This document shows, piece after piece, positions 22,172 through 32,762 of a stretch of DNA of 64,000 nucleotides. The notes under the pieces were generated by a model. It was given only the letters and a program-made list of their open reading frames with translations, searched no databases and was not told the origin of the DNA. The translations under genes were made by a program, and so were the position numbers. The stretch lies in NCBI GenBank assembly GCA_002914805.1, contig JXTB01000195.1, positions 445,069-509,068 on the forward strand. Reading direction: 5' to 3'. Source of the DNA: Parasponia andersonii (lineage: Eukaryota > Streptophyta > Magnoliopsida > Rosales > Cannabaceae). Each line of letters begins with the position of its first letter. Position 1 is the stretch's first letter.

Positions 22172-22178
22172 TATAAAA
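22172..22178 (+). promoter_or_regulatory. TATA box of the antisense gene in element B
   Basis: CCCCCTATAAAAACTGCAC lies about 150 bp upstream of the antisense ATG. Element C has CCCCTCTATAAAAGCCGCA at the same relative place (62501-62508). The element sits between the LTR and the antisense ORF and points toward the ORF, which suggests a dedicated promoter. Confidence 0.65.
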
Positions 22179-22326
22179 ACTGCACTTGCGCTCATTTCTT
22201 ACTTTATCAAAATTCCCAAGTGCTCCTACTTCCTTTCTTTCAAAATTTCTGGCCTTCTCGCATCTTAGGATTCCCGAGTCCTCCTTTTTCTCGAGACTTC
22301 TGCCCTCTTCGATCACATTCATGACA

Positions 22327-25300
22327 ATGGCTCCGAATCAGAGTCAGAAACTCTACCCCATCGCGGATTCTAAGTTAGGCTCAATAAGGAGGCAGCTCTA
22401 CTTCCCTGGCAGAGTCACCTTACAAAGAGTTGAGGGCCTGGCAGACTGGTACCTTCACCCTTCTGCCCCCAAAGGCTCCATCGTTCTGGGGAGGAAACAC
22501 CTAGAATGGCTGCGATTTCCCCTTCCTTCCCTAGTCCACCAGTTCTTCAGCTTGATGGGGATTCACCCGATGCAGTTGGATGCCAATGGGGTCATGATCC
22601 TGATGGGGCTCTCTGCTCTGTCAGTCCTCCTTGACATACATATCGACCTGGAGGTGGTCTTTTATGCCTACAAGCTCACCCTCATCCCCAAATGGAGCTC
22701 TTACTCTACTTTTTACCTCCAGCTGCTTCTGGGGCGCCATGTTTTCTGGGGTCTGCCGAGATCGGACAAGCAGTGGGATTCTTATTCCAAACTGTACTCC
22801 ATCGGAGGGGTGTGGTGCTCTCTTTAGGTGAATGGGGAGCGTTTCCAAATCCCCCTATTTTTTCTGCAAAGTAAGTATTGAGTTATGCTTTGATTTTTAG
22901 GCCTGAGTGAGCTTTGCCCATTTTTATTCATGATATCTGGCCTCGCGCAGCCTCTGTGGAGGAAAACAGGTTTGAGCCACGGCTGTAGGTGGGGTGGCTC
23001 AAGGAGCTGGAGGGGGTTGTCGTCTTCGGATCCTCTGGGGATTGTCGACATATTCAGGCCGTTCTAAATCCCCAGGTGATGAACATGATGTCGAGGCTGG
23101 TATCTCATCTACCCTTCCCGCTGGATACATGGGTCATCTCCAAGCACCTTCGGAGCCAGCTTGACACTTTGGTTTTGAACCGGTTCCGCTAGGATGAACA
23201 AAGCTGCATCACCATGGTGGGTCATCAGATCACAGCCTCGAGCCAGCTGGCAGGCTCCGACAACCTGGCGGTATCGACCAGCCGTGAGCTTGAAGAGGCG
23301 GTGAAGCTCGTGACTTAGGATTGCGTCAGGTTCCGAAACGAGGAGGCTGCTGCCCCCAAGAGGGTTAAGGGTGAGTTTATTTCATGCCTTAAGGCTTCGT
23401 CGATTAGGTCGTGGCTACATTCTAACAAGATCGTTTGCCCTTGCAGGTTCAGATACTGGTCCTTCGGCAGATCCCTCTTTGGCCAAAGGGAGTACCGTCG
23501 TTCACAGAGCCCGATCCAATGTCCCTGCCGGTCGGCGTCTGGCGGTGTCTTATGAAGACGAGGCCGGGTGGCAAGGAGTTGTCGCCCCAAAAATGGGCTC
23601 GGATGACGAGCTGAAGGGCCTGTTCATGTCCGGGGGTAAAGCGTCCATGGTGCCTTCTCCCGAGGTAAGCGGCCCTGCCACTCAGGAGATGCTGGCCATA
23701 AAGATTATATATGGCAAAAAAGCGCCTTCGAGCCTGCTAGGGGGGCTTGCTACACTGGCCTCTTCTGCCCCCAGCTCTAGCTCGAAGGCGAGCGCGGGGT
23801 CTGGCACTGTTCGCTCCTGTGGGGAGATTGCTGAGCTCAGTGGAGGGGCTCTGAGGCTAAAGTCTCGACTGTCTTCCCCTCCCTCGGTCCCCATGAAGAG
23901 GGGATGCAAAGTCGACCCGTCCAAAGGGGAGGAAAACTCGGCGGGGAAGAGAGGTAGAACTGCCCCCTCTTCTGACAGTGACAACGATGGGGCTACCATG
24001 ACCGTCATGAGGAGGAGAAGGTTTGCACGTGGTGGCTCATCCATGTATGTTGGTCAGGACAAGACTGAAAAATTACAGCAAGGCAAGTCTCCGAGGGAGG
24101 TAGTAGCCAAGGCCGCTGAAGTGGCAGCAGTCATGGGGGTTCCTTTTGCTAAGGGTGTGTCACCTCCAGTTGTCGCCAAAAGTGCACTTGGGGACGCCCT
24201 ATTTTCTAATGCCCCCACCTCTGCCACTTCGGGGGGAGAAGGTGTCCTCGTGGTCAGCGAGGTGGAGTCGCGTTCTTCAGACTCGGATAACACCCAAGGA
24301 GAGGGTCCAGCCATGGAGTTCGAGCTAGAGGTGCTCTCCTTGGAGAATGTAGGGCTCGTTGCTGGTCGCAGCATTGTGTAGGTTTGGCTCGCCTGGCCAT
24401 CATCTCCATATTTTCAGCATCTTTGCTGAACACTGACCCCTTTTTTTATATTATGTAGCTAGCTGCCGTCCAATCTTTCTATTCATCTTGTGTCGGTGAG
24501 CTGACCGGGCAACTGAATGCCCGTGCTATGGTGGCCGAGCATAGCGAGGTCGCCCTTGCTGTGTTGAGGGCCGACTTCGACCTGTATCAGAGCCTGGACA
24601 AGGCTAGAGTCAGCAACGCGGAGAGCCAAGCATGAAGAGCAGGTTGCCAAGTTGGCCGAGGCAGAGGCAAAGGTCTAGTCTCTCGAAGCTGAGGTCTCGG
24701 GTCTGCGCTTGGAGGTCGAGGCTGCCAGATTGGCCTAAGTTGAGCTCAAGGTCAAAGAGCAGGAGCTGTAGAGCGCAGAGGCTGAGATGAGGCTGGCTTT
24801 TATTGCTCGCGGCAGAGCCGTCGACGAAGCTAAGGAGGCGAGGAATGCCGAGGCAAAAGCCAAGCTAGAGGCCCATTCCCTGCAGTGCAGGCTCGACCGG
24901 TCCAACGAGGCAATCCTATATCTCTATTCGGATCATAGTGAACTGATGGAAGCTCATGTGGAGTTGGCTCGCAAGCGCGGCGAAGATCTCGCCGATATTA
25001 ACACTCATTTGATCGACTTGTCATAGCGGCAATTGGAGCTGAGACTAGCGGCACTGAGAGATAGGCTGGCAGACATAGAGAAGCTAAAGATAAGGTACCA
25101 GAGGCAGGTGGATATCCTTTCTGTGGAGAGCTATAGGTCTGGCTGGGAGAACAGGGAATTTGAGGGTCACGCGGAGGTGGTGACGCCAGACTAGTTCGAT
25201 GAGCAGAAAGGTGTCGAGAGGGACCATTATTCTATCAGGTACTATATGCAGCAGTTAAGGGACGAGATTAACATCGTGTACCCTGCTGATGTACTGAAGA

Positions 25301-25542
25301 TGCTCGATGAAGAAAAAGACGGGCCCTCTACATCTGCCTCTATCACCAGAGAGATTGTCCCTACTTTTGGTCTGCCAGAACAAGCCACAGAGGTTCCTGG
25401 GGGTCAGCCTGGTCCTGGCGCTTTAACCAGCGGATGGTTAAGTATTGTCGTCTTATCTAGTGACGATTCTAACCCCGATATGCCATTCCCTACCGAAGCT
25501 GGGCCAAGCGCCAAAGCCGGCATCACTTCCCTCTGGAGGTAA
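22327..25542 (+). pseudogene. Antisense-encoded gene of Tat element B, four exons (Transposase_28-like N domain, coiled-coil C part), with stops
   Basis: Inferred exons: 22327-22870, 22951-23370, 23447-24381 and 24459-25542, with GT...AG introns of about 76-80 bp. The start ACAATGGCTCC (22327) is preferred to the ATG at 22321 for context. Exon 1 (GSIVLGRKHLEWLRFPLP, FFSLMGIHPMQL) resembles the domain called putative gypsy-type transposon (PF04195). Exon 2 continues it (PQVMNMMSRLVSHLPFPLD). Exon 3 is Ser- and Lys-rich with the basic tract MRRRRFAR, a possible nuclear signal. Exon 4 is Ala/Glu/Arg-rich coiled coil (AEAKAKLEAHSLQCRLD). Stops occur at 22825-22827 (Trp site), about 22995, 23190 and 23317, at the exon 3 end, and in exon 4. 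The intact protein would be near 990 aa; its function is unknown. Confidence 0.8.
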
Positions 25543-26220
25543 TTAGGGTCCCTCACTATTTTGTGTATTTGTAAAATACTGACTGTGTTGTGTAAAGCTG
25601 ACCCTTATTGTAAGCATCTGTTTAAATAATAAAAATGGCATACTTTTCTCATGTTTATTCTGTTTTTTTTTTTCCGTTGCCCACATTCGTGGTCAGGGTC
25701 GAATATCATATATGATGCCATTCCCTTATCGGCAGTCTGGCCGACCTTTGGGTTTGGCCTAATCGTATATGATTTGGAGTTATTAGTGAATTCACCCCCA
25801 TGCTATGACTGACAAGATTAGCTACGGAGATCGGGATGTGAGTTCCGGCTCGTCCTGCTTTAAGGATGTATAATTTCTGTTATGAATTATCTTAGCAGAA
25901 TTTGATCCATGCATATGGCTGGACTTCTCCGACCCTAAATGAGAAGGCGCCAGAAACCAACTCTAGGGATTGGTCGACAACTGCTTGGACTACCGACAAC
26001 TGCTTGGACCTATCACTGTAGAGGACGAGGCCTGAGCTCGGCTTTCACCGGGAGCAAATAGGGCATTATCGCTCCGATGTATCCTTGCTAGTCCGTCCAA
26101 AACCTACTCCCGACAGATAGAGACACTGGGTCTGTGTCCTTGTCGACCATGTATCCTGTAATTTAAGCAATAATAAACAGAATTTGGTTTTAATTTCTGT
26201 CTTCATGTTTGGTCTTATCT

Positions 26221-26442
26221 GGGCCTACTTCCAATGGGTAGGCCTTGGCCCTGTCTACTTTCAGTCCATGCATAACTAAGGCGCTCTCTAGTGAGGGTCT
26301 ACTTCCAACGGGTAGGCCCTGGCCCTGTTTACCTTTGGCTTATGCGTAGCTAAGGTACTCCTTGGGGAGGGTCTACTTTTAACGGGTAGATCCTGACCCT
26401 GTTTACCTTTGGCTTATGCGTAGCTTAGGTGTTGTCTGGGGA
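26221..26442. repeat. Tandem array of three 74-bp units in element B
   Basis: Units start at 26221, 26295 and 26369, each beginning GGGTCTACTT (GGGCCTACTT in unit 1), followed by CCAACGGGTAGGCCCTGG, then TTTGGCTTATGCGTAGC. The period is exactly 74 bp. It lies between the antisense gene and the integrase end. Confidence 0.88.
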
Positions 26443-26489
26443 GGGTCTTATCGATAAACTCTTCCCCATCCTGCAGGTATTCCTTGAGG

Positions 26490-27045
26490 GTCAGAGGCAA
26501 GTTTTTGTTGCGCAGCCTATTGCCCTTCGTACGTTCTCTCGGGTTATCGGCGAGCATTTTATTCCGCAACATGATCCCCATAGTATGATTTTTAATGAGA
26601 TTTGCTGGCAAGCATTTTATTGCACAGCTCATTCCTCCTCGTATGTTTTCTCGGGCCATCGGCAAGCATTTTATTGTGCGATGTGATTCCCATAGTACGA
26701 TCTTTAATGAGGTCTGCTGGCAATCATTTTATTGCACAACTTATTCCTGTTCGTACATTTTCTCGGGCCATCGACAAACATTTTATTGCGTGATGTGATT
26801 CCCATAGTACTATCGTTATTGAGGTCTACTGGCAAGTATTTTATTGCGTAGCTCATTCCTCTTCGTACGTTTTCTCGGGCCATCACTAAGCATTTTATTG
26901 TGCGATGTAATTCCCATAGTACGATCGTTATTGTGGTTTACTGGTAAGTATTTTATTGCGTAACTCATTCCTCTTCGTACGTTTTCTCGAGTCATCGGCA
27001 AACATTTTATTGCGCGATGTGATTCCCATAGTACGATCTTTATTT
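26490..27045. repeat. Tandem array of about five 112-bp units in element B
   Basis: The anchor CGTACGTTTTCTCGGG recurs at 26528, 26640, 26752, 26864 and 26976, always 112 bp apart. Each unit contains GCATTTTATTGCGC-like text twice, so there is an inner sub-repeat. The open frames across it are shadows: 112 is not a multiple of three, so a repeated peptide would change frame. Confidence 0.92.
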
Positions 27046-27204
27046 GCATGAATAGTTCGAGGGGTCTAGCGCCAGGGGTAGACCCTTTTACATAGCAAAC
27101 TAATGGATAGGTCTGTGTAGCAGACATTTTGATTTGTTTTGGAATTAGGCTATTTAATAATACAAGCATTTATATGTGTCTCACACGTGGTATTTCTTTA
27201 AGTG

Positions 27205-28534
27205 CTAGGCATTCCACGTGTTAGGAAGGCTCTTCCCGGTCCTGAGCTCTTTTAGGACGTATGCACCATTGTCAAGCGCTTTGATCACCTCACAGGGTTC
27301 GACCCAGTTAGAGTCTAGCTTCGAAGAGTTTCCTGTTCTGACCTTTAAGATCCAATCTCTGACATTGAACTGACGAGCACTAATAAGACCTGGCTTGCTG
27401 GTGGTACGAGGCCAGATGGACCAGAGCCATGTCTCTTGTTTCTTCAAGGAGGTCTGTGTTATGGCTTAGCTGCTGCTCGTTCAATGGGGCGTCTCTTATC
27501 ACTTCAGAGCGAAGGGTCGAGAGGCCAATTTTGGTCGGGATCACAGCCTCTGACCCGTAGACCATGCCGAATAGTGTTCTTCTCGTTGATCTCCACTCCA
27601 TGGTTCAGTGGGCCCACACGACGGCTGGTAGCTCTTCTAACCACCTTCCTTTAGCCTCTTGCAAGTTCTTTTTAATATTGCGGAATATGGCTTTGTTTGT
27701 TGCCTCCGCCTGGCTATTCTCTTGGGGGTAGTTTACAGATGAGAAGCTGAGTTTTATATCATACAAATCACACAGCTCCTTAAGTTTAGTGTTTTGGAAC
27801 TGTGTGCCATAGTCAGCATGTATATCTTTCGAGATTCTGTATCGGCAGATTATGTTTTTCCAAATGAAGTTGATCGTGTCTGCCTTATTGACAGTTGCGT
27901 AGGCTTTAGCTTCCACCCATTTGGTGAAATAGTTGGTGGCCAGTAAGACATATCTTCTTCTCCTAGGGCTTCTGGGGAGCTCTCCGACGATGTCCAGACC
28001 CTACTTAGCGAAGGGCCAAGGAGATATGTTTGAGTGGAGCTCTTCTGTGGGTTGGCATTTCAGGGGGGCGAACCTCTGGCACTTATCGCATTTCTTGACA
28101 AACTGCGCCGCCTCGGTCATCATGTAGGACCAGAAGTATCCAGCTGTTAAGGGCCTGTGGGCGAGGCTACGCCCGCCAGAGTGGTTGTCACACACTCCCT
28201 CATGGATTTCCTTCATCAGTTTCTACGCCTCTACAGGGCCTACGCACCTCAGCATCGGTGTCATCGTTGATTTTCTGTACAGTTGGCCCCCTACTATCGA
28301 ATATTGGGCAGCTTTTAGTCTGATCGACCTTATTTTTTGAGGGTCTGTGAGCAGGTTCCCCGATGCTAGGTATTGGGTGATGGGTCTCATCCAGCCTTCG
28401 TCTTCAGAGTCGGTCACGAACACGTGGCGTGCGGGGGTCTCCAAAGGGTCTCTCGTGTATTCGCCTTCTAGCAGAATCTCCGTGTGTTTGGTCGTCCCCT
28501 CGATCAACGCATTTTTTGCCAGCTCGTCGGCCTT
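27205..28534 (-). pseudogene. Integrase of Tat element B, stops and a frameshift
   Basis: Continuous in one frame from 28534 to about 27380 apart from single stops near 28535, 28222, 28000 and 27604. The zinc domain is HEGVCDNHSGG...CDKCQRF. The catalytic triad is visible as GLDIVGELP (D), HADYGTQFQN (D) and NSQAEATNKAI (E). Beyond the core is LFGMVYGSEAVIPTKIG. Near 27380 the frame shifts, and the C-terminal part RQFNVRDWILKV...SLPNTWNA ends at 27205. No chromodomain is seen, as expected outside the chromovirus branch. It would integrate the element cDNA but is inactive. Confidence 0.88.
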
Positions 28535-29299
28535 TTAGTTCATCTCCCTGGGTATCTGTTCGATATCAAAGTTGCTAAAGCGAGCTTTCGCCCCCATTAC
28601 CCTGGAGAAGTACCTGTGTAATCTTGGCTCTTTTACTTCAAAGTCTCCCCTGACTTGACCCACGACTAGTTGCGAGTCAGTCCTTATTGCGATGTTCTCT
28701 ACTCCAAAGTGCAGAGCTAGCTTAAGGCCTTGTAGCAGTGCCTCATACTCTACCTCATTGTTCGTTGCCTGGAAACCAAGTCTCAAAGCTTTCTCTACCC
28801 TGAAACCTACTGGGGTCTGCATGACTATTCTGATACCTGATCCCGAGGCATTTGTGGATCCATCGGTGTAGAGGGTCCAGGTTGAAGGGATGTGAGTCGG
28901 AGGCGTCTGTGTCGGGTCGCGTGGCTCGTCGAAGGACTGGATTTCTACTAGGAAGTCTGCCATGACTTGCCGTTTCTTCGCCAGTCGAGGCCGATACTCG
29001 ATATCGTATATTCCAAGCTCGATGGCCCATTTGGTCAGTTGTCCCGATAAGTCTGGTTTGACCAAGATTTGCCGGATGGGGAAATCCGTATACACTGTAA
29101 TTGAGTGTGCCTCGAAATACTGCCTTAGTCTCTTCTTAGCATTGACCAGAGTAAGAACTAGTTTCTCCGCCATACTGTATAGTGTCTCAGCATCCAGGAG
29201 CATACGGTTTACGTAGAACACCGGCTTCTGCCTGCTGTCCTTCTTGACGAATAGTACGATGCTGATCACTACTTCGGATACTGCCAAATAAGCATACAA
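28535..29299 (-). pseudogene. Double RNase H region of Tat element B
   Basis: 254 open codons. The first half is the ordinary Ty3-type RNase H/connection (RQKPVFYVNRMLLDAE, YTDFPIRQILVKPDLSGQ). After a spacer, TLYTDGSTNASGSGI, ATNNEVEYEALLQGLKLA and IRTDSQLVVGQVRG give a second RNase H with the D-E-D residues in place. A second, archaeal-type RNase H is reported for the Tat lineage. A TAA at 28535-28537 (consensus NAKADELA) separates it from the integrase frame. It would remove RNA from the RNA/DNA hybrid. Confidence 0.85.
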
Positions 29300-30447
29300 G
29301 TGCTGCCCCTTTGCTAGGGAAGCCAGGATAGGCGGGTGACTTAAATACAGTTTGAGCTTTGTTAGTGTCTTGTCCTGCTCCTCCCCCCAGACGATTGTGG
29401 AGCTTTTATTTATGCATTAGAAGAAAGGCTTACATCGGTCAGACATTTTGAAGACAAATTGGCTGAGTGCGGCTATCTTCCCGGTTAGGCGCTGGATCTC
29501 CCTAATGGTTGAGGATCTTTGTACATCTGCGATTGAGGATAACTGAGTCGGGTTGGCCTCAATGCCCCTTCTGCTCACGATGTGCCCCGGGAACTAGTCC
29601 GAAGACACCACAAACGCGCATTTCTTGGGGTTCAGACGCATTTGGTAGTGCCTCAGAATTTGGAAACATTCGTCCAGATGCCCCAGATGGTCCGAAGCTT
29701 CTTTGCTCTTTACGACCATGTCATCGATGTAAACCTCCATCATCTTCCCTAGCAGCTAGGTGAACATTTTGTTCATGAGTCTCTGGTAGGTCACCCCCAC
29801 ATTCTTCAAGTCAAATGGCATGCATTTGTAACAATACAGACCTCTCTCCGTAATGAACGCCGTGTGGATCTGGTCTTCCTCATATAGGGGGATCTGTTTG
29901 TATCCAGAGTAGGAATCTAGGAAGCTCATCCTGTCGAATCCCGCCATTGCATCGACCATTTGATCGATCTTTGGCAAGGGAAAGCTGTCTTTCGAGCAGG
30001 TCTTGTTCAGATTGGTGAAATCTATGATGGTTTGGTCATCGCAATTTTTCTTCTTTACCACCACTGGGTTAGAGACCCAGCATGGGTATACGCACTCTAT
30101 GATTAGGCCGTTTTCCAGTAGTATCTCAACCTCTTTGTTGATCGCCCTGTTTTTCTCTGACGTGAACCTTAGGGTCTTCTGTCTAATCGAAGGAAAGTTG
30201 GGGTCTATGTTCAGTTGGTAGCAGGCGTGCGCGGGGTCTATTCCGGACATGTCATCATGGGAGCGAAGACGTCTTGTTTCTGCCTGAGGAAATCCAATAA
30301 CTCGCTCTTTTCCTCTTCAGGCAGCAGGGCCTCGATCAAGATTACTTTCTCCAGCTCCACTTCTTTCAAAGGGACTGCCACCAGTTCCTCAATCGTGGAT
30401 TCTGGCTCGTCAGACTCCTCTTCGATCCACTTCATGTACATTGGCAA
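29300..30447 (-). pseudogene. Reverse transcriptase of Tat element B
   Basis: Starts at the linker MPMYMKWIEEESDEPESTIE. The RT has PCWVSNPVVVKKKN, the first catalytic Asp (RMSFLDSYSGYKQIPL), MPFDLKNVGVTYQRLMNKMF, then a TAG at about 29756-29758. After the stop the same frame goes on through MMEVYIDDMVVKSKEAS, so the YIDD active site (about 29724-29735) is intact here, unlike in element A. A second stop follows at SSD-stop-FPGHIVSRR. It is inactive as one protein. Confidence 0.87.
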
Positions 30448-30479
30448 GTGGTCCTTTGATTGCTATCTGTCCCCTGTTG

Positions 30480-30960
30480 AGACGTTCGCGCTCACATTGG
30501 CTCCCCTCAAGGCAGTCGAAAAACATTCCCTTACGAAGGCCTGGTCTCCTTTAATGTCTATCGCGTAAGTACCATCCTTTGATTGACATCTTAATACCTG
30601 GTAGAGGGTGGAGGAGACCCCATGTATGGCGTGGATTCACCCTCTCCCCATGATGACGTTGAAAGAGGACTTGCAATCAATGACGACGAAATCTAAGTCC
30701 AGGCACCTCTCCGTGGCACAGACCTTCAGAGTTACGACGCCCAAGGGGCTGACCTTACTGCCGTTGAAGGCGAACAGTAGCTGACAGGTCGGCCTGAGCA
30801 TGCTCCAATCTAGGTCCATGTTCTCAAAAGTGCTGAGGAACAGGATGTCGACGCTACTCCGGCAGTCGACCAGGACCCTTCCCACCATTGCGGAATTGAT
30901 CTATAGCTTGATCACCAGGGGGTAATCATGAGGTAGGTGCATCGTAGCCAAATCCTGCTG
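30480..30960 (-). pseudogene. Aspartic protease region of Tat element B
   Basis: VGRVLVDCRSSVDILFLSTF carries the active-site Asp, but the usual following Thr/Gly-Gly is CR. The back half (FNVIMGRG, then a stop at 30637-30639, then IHAIHGVSSTL) corresponds to the same region of element A. The TGA lies where A has Trp (GRGWIHA). Confidence 0.75.
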
Positions 30961-31249
30961 GGTGAAAGCGATGGGGGCGGTTGAGGCGTAGCTCTCTCCA
31001 TCGTCAAGTTATCACGGAATGCCCCAGGCCCCTCAAGCGCTTCACCCTTTCTTTGGTTCTTTTCAGGCATTTTTCCTTCTCTTCCTGACTCTAGGTTTGC
31101 TCTGGTCTGCCAATGATCGTCGATACTATTCTCAGAGCCTGTTCCCTCGACCCAGACGCTTGGGTCTACTTTTTCTTTTTTAGCCCAGCGGTGTCCCCCT
31201 TGGACTGGCTTCTGCCTGCCTTCACATACTGCTTCAATTTGCTAGCTTA

Positions 31250-32669
31250 GATCGCCATCATAACCTGCGCATAAAGGCTACGGTAGTGGATAGTTTCATA
31301 CCTGTGATCTTTGTGAAAATGGCAGTATATGCTCCTGTTCTTCATGTGGTCAGGCACACCGGACTTGGGGGGATCTTTAAAAATACCCTTATCTCTGTTC
31401 TGGAGGTAGATCACATAGATCGGCATGTTCAGCTCAAACTTCGGTAGAGGATCCTTAAACTTTTTCCTCCTCTTGCCATTTTCTTGACTGGCTTGGATTG
31501 GGGATCCCTGTTTCGGAGTTGTTCCTGGGCCGGCATAGGCTTCTTTACTCCTTGCATGGTCGGAGTTTGCACCGGCATCATTGTTATCACCGCGGATGCT
31601 TTAGGCGCTTTCTGCTGGCTCTCCAGCACCTTAAATACCCATTCCGATTTTGTCAGGACGTCGGCCATGTCATATGGTAAATTTAAGAGCAGATAGTCCG
31701 ACAGCATCAATCTTGGCTGTAAGCCCCTGACGAACGAACTTACGGCTTAGGCCGAACCGGCGTTGTGTACCAAGGATATTATCTCCAGGAAATGCGATAG
31801 ATATTTCCTTGGAGACTCATTGGCGGATTGCTCCAACCGGTCTAGGTCTCACATAGTTTTCTACTGCCTCCGGACGCCCGCGTATTGTTTTAAGAAAAGT
31901 TTGCAAAAATCTTCAAACACATTTATAGACTTTTTTGGGAGTTGCCTGAACCATAACAGGACTGGCCCTGCCAAGGTGTTAGAAAAGACTTTACAGGTCA
32001 CGGCTTCGTCCCTGGTTTCCAAGGCCATCTTCTGTTGGAAATAGTATATGTGGTCGAGGGGGTCATTCTTTCCCTCGAACGGTCTGAAAGTCAGGTCGTG
32101 AAGTCCTTTGGTTTAGGCTCCAGCTAGATCCAATCGGCAAAGGCTGTTCGGTTGATCCCACATACGGTCTGTTCTGCCAGATCATCGGGGGTTTGTCTGT
32201 GATGGGCCCCGAGTCTCTTACTCAGCTCCGCCATTATTTCCTGTTTCGAGTCGGGGAGCGCACCTTCTGGGCTCCTTTGGTGTAGTCTGTCCACTGCCGT
32301 TCCCGCCTGGAAAAGCCTCATCTGACTTTATCGTTTCCCATGTATCCGCGATCTGGACGGGACGGGGACTTCCCTTGGTAGTTGTTGACCCCTAAACTCT
32401 TGCTGGACCTCCTCGTCGAAGTCTTCCCTTCGCCCGTTCCTGGCCTCGCTTGCCAACAGCCCTTCAAGATAGTTATTATCTCTACATACTTCTGCAACTT
32501 CATCTCTTAAAGCCAGGGTAGCCTCATGGGCCTTCTCCGCCTTCCTGTTTGCTTCTGCCAAGGTAGTAAGCATTTAGTTCAGCTTTTGTTCCAGACCAGG
32601 TCGCGCTTCCCAGGAGCTTCCTTCGGCGTCGGGACATGTACTTCTTGTCGTCATTCTTGAGGGTGTCAT
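31250..32669 (-). pseudogene. gag of Tat element B, heavily broken
   Basis: The likely start is the ATG at 32669 (MTPSRMTTRSTCPDAEGSS), matching element A. The coiled-coil part continues after a stop at 32574 (LTTLAEANRKAEKAHEATL). Further pieces are 32321-32124 (MAELSKRLGAHHRQTPDDLA) and 31710-31429. The zinc-finger-like motif is degenerate (YCHFHKDHRYETIHY: one His-Gly and one Cys lost). Confidence 0.78.
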
Positions 32670-32743
32670 CCAATGTCGTATGGCTTCTTGTTCGGGGATA
32701 GCGCTGTCACAAGACTCTTGCTCTTTCTCTCGTGCTCTAAATT

Positions 32744-32759
32744 CCCACAGACGGCGCCA
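32744..32759 (-). promoter_or_regulatory. Primer binding site of Tat element B
   Basis: The minus strand reads TGGCGCCGTCTGTGGG just inside the 5' LTR. TGGCGCCG matches the complement of the plant tRNA-Asp 3' end; the remaining bases do not clearly match. Confidence 0.7.
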
Positions 32760-32762
32760 ATC

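Noticed and set aside
26414..27169. Overlapping open frames on both strands with repeated peptides (RNKML, HFIAQL) that might look like a repeat protein
   Set aside because: They arise from the 112-bp tandem array. 112 is not divisible by three, so the peptide shifts frame from unit to unit, and no start or family motif exists.
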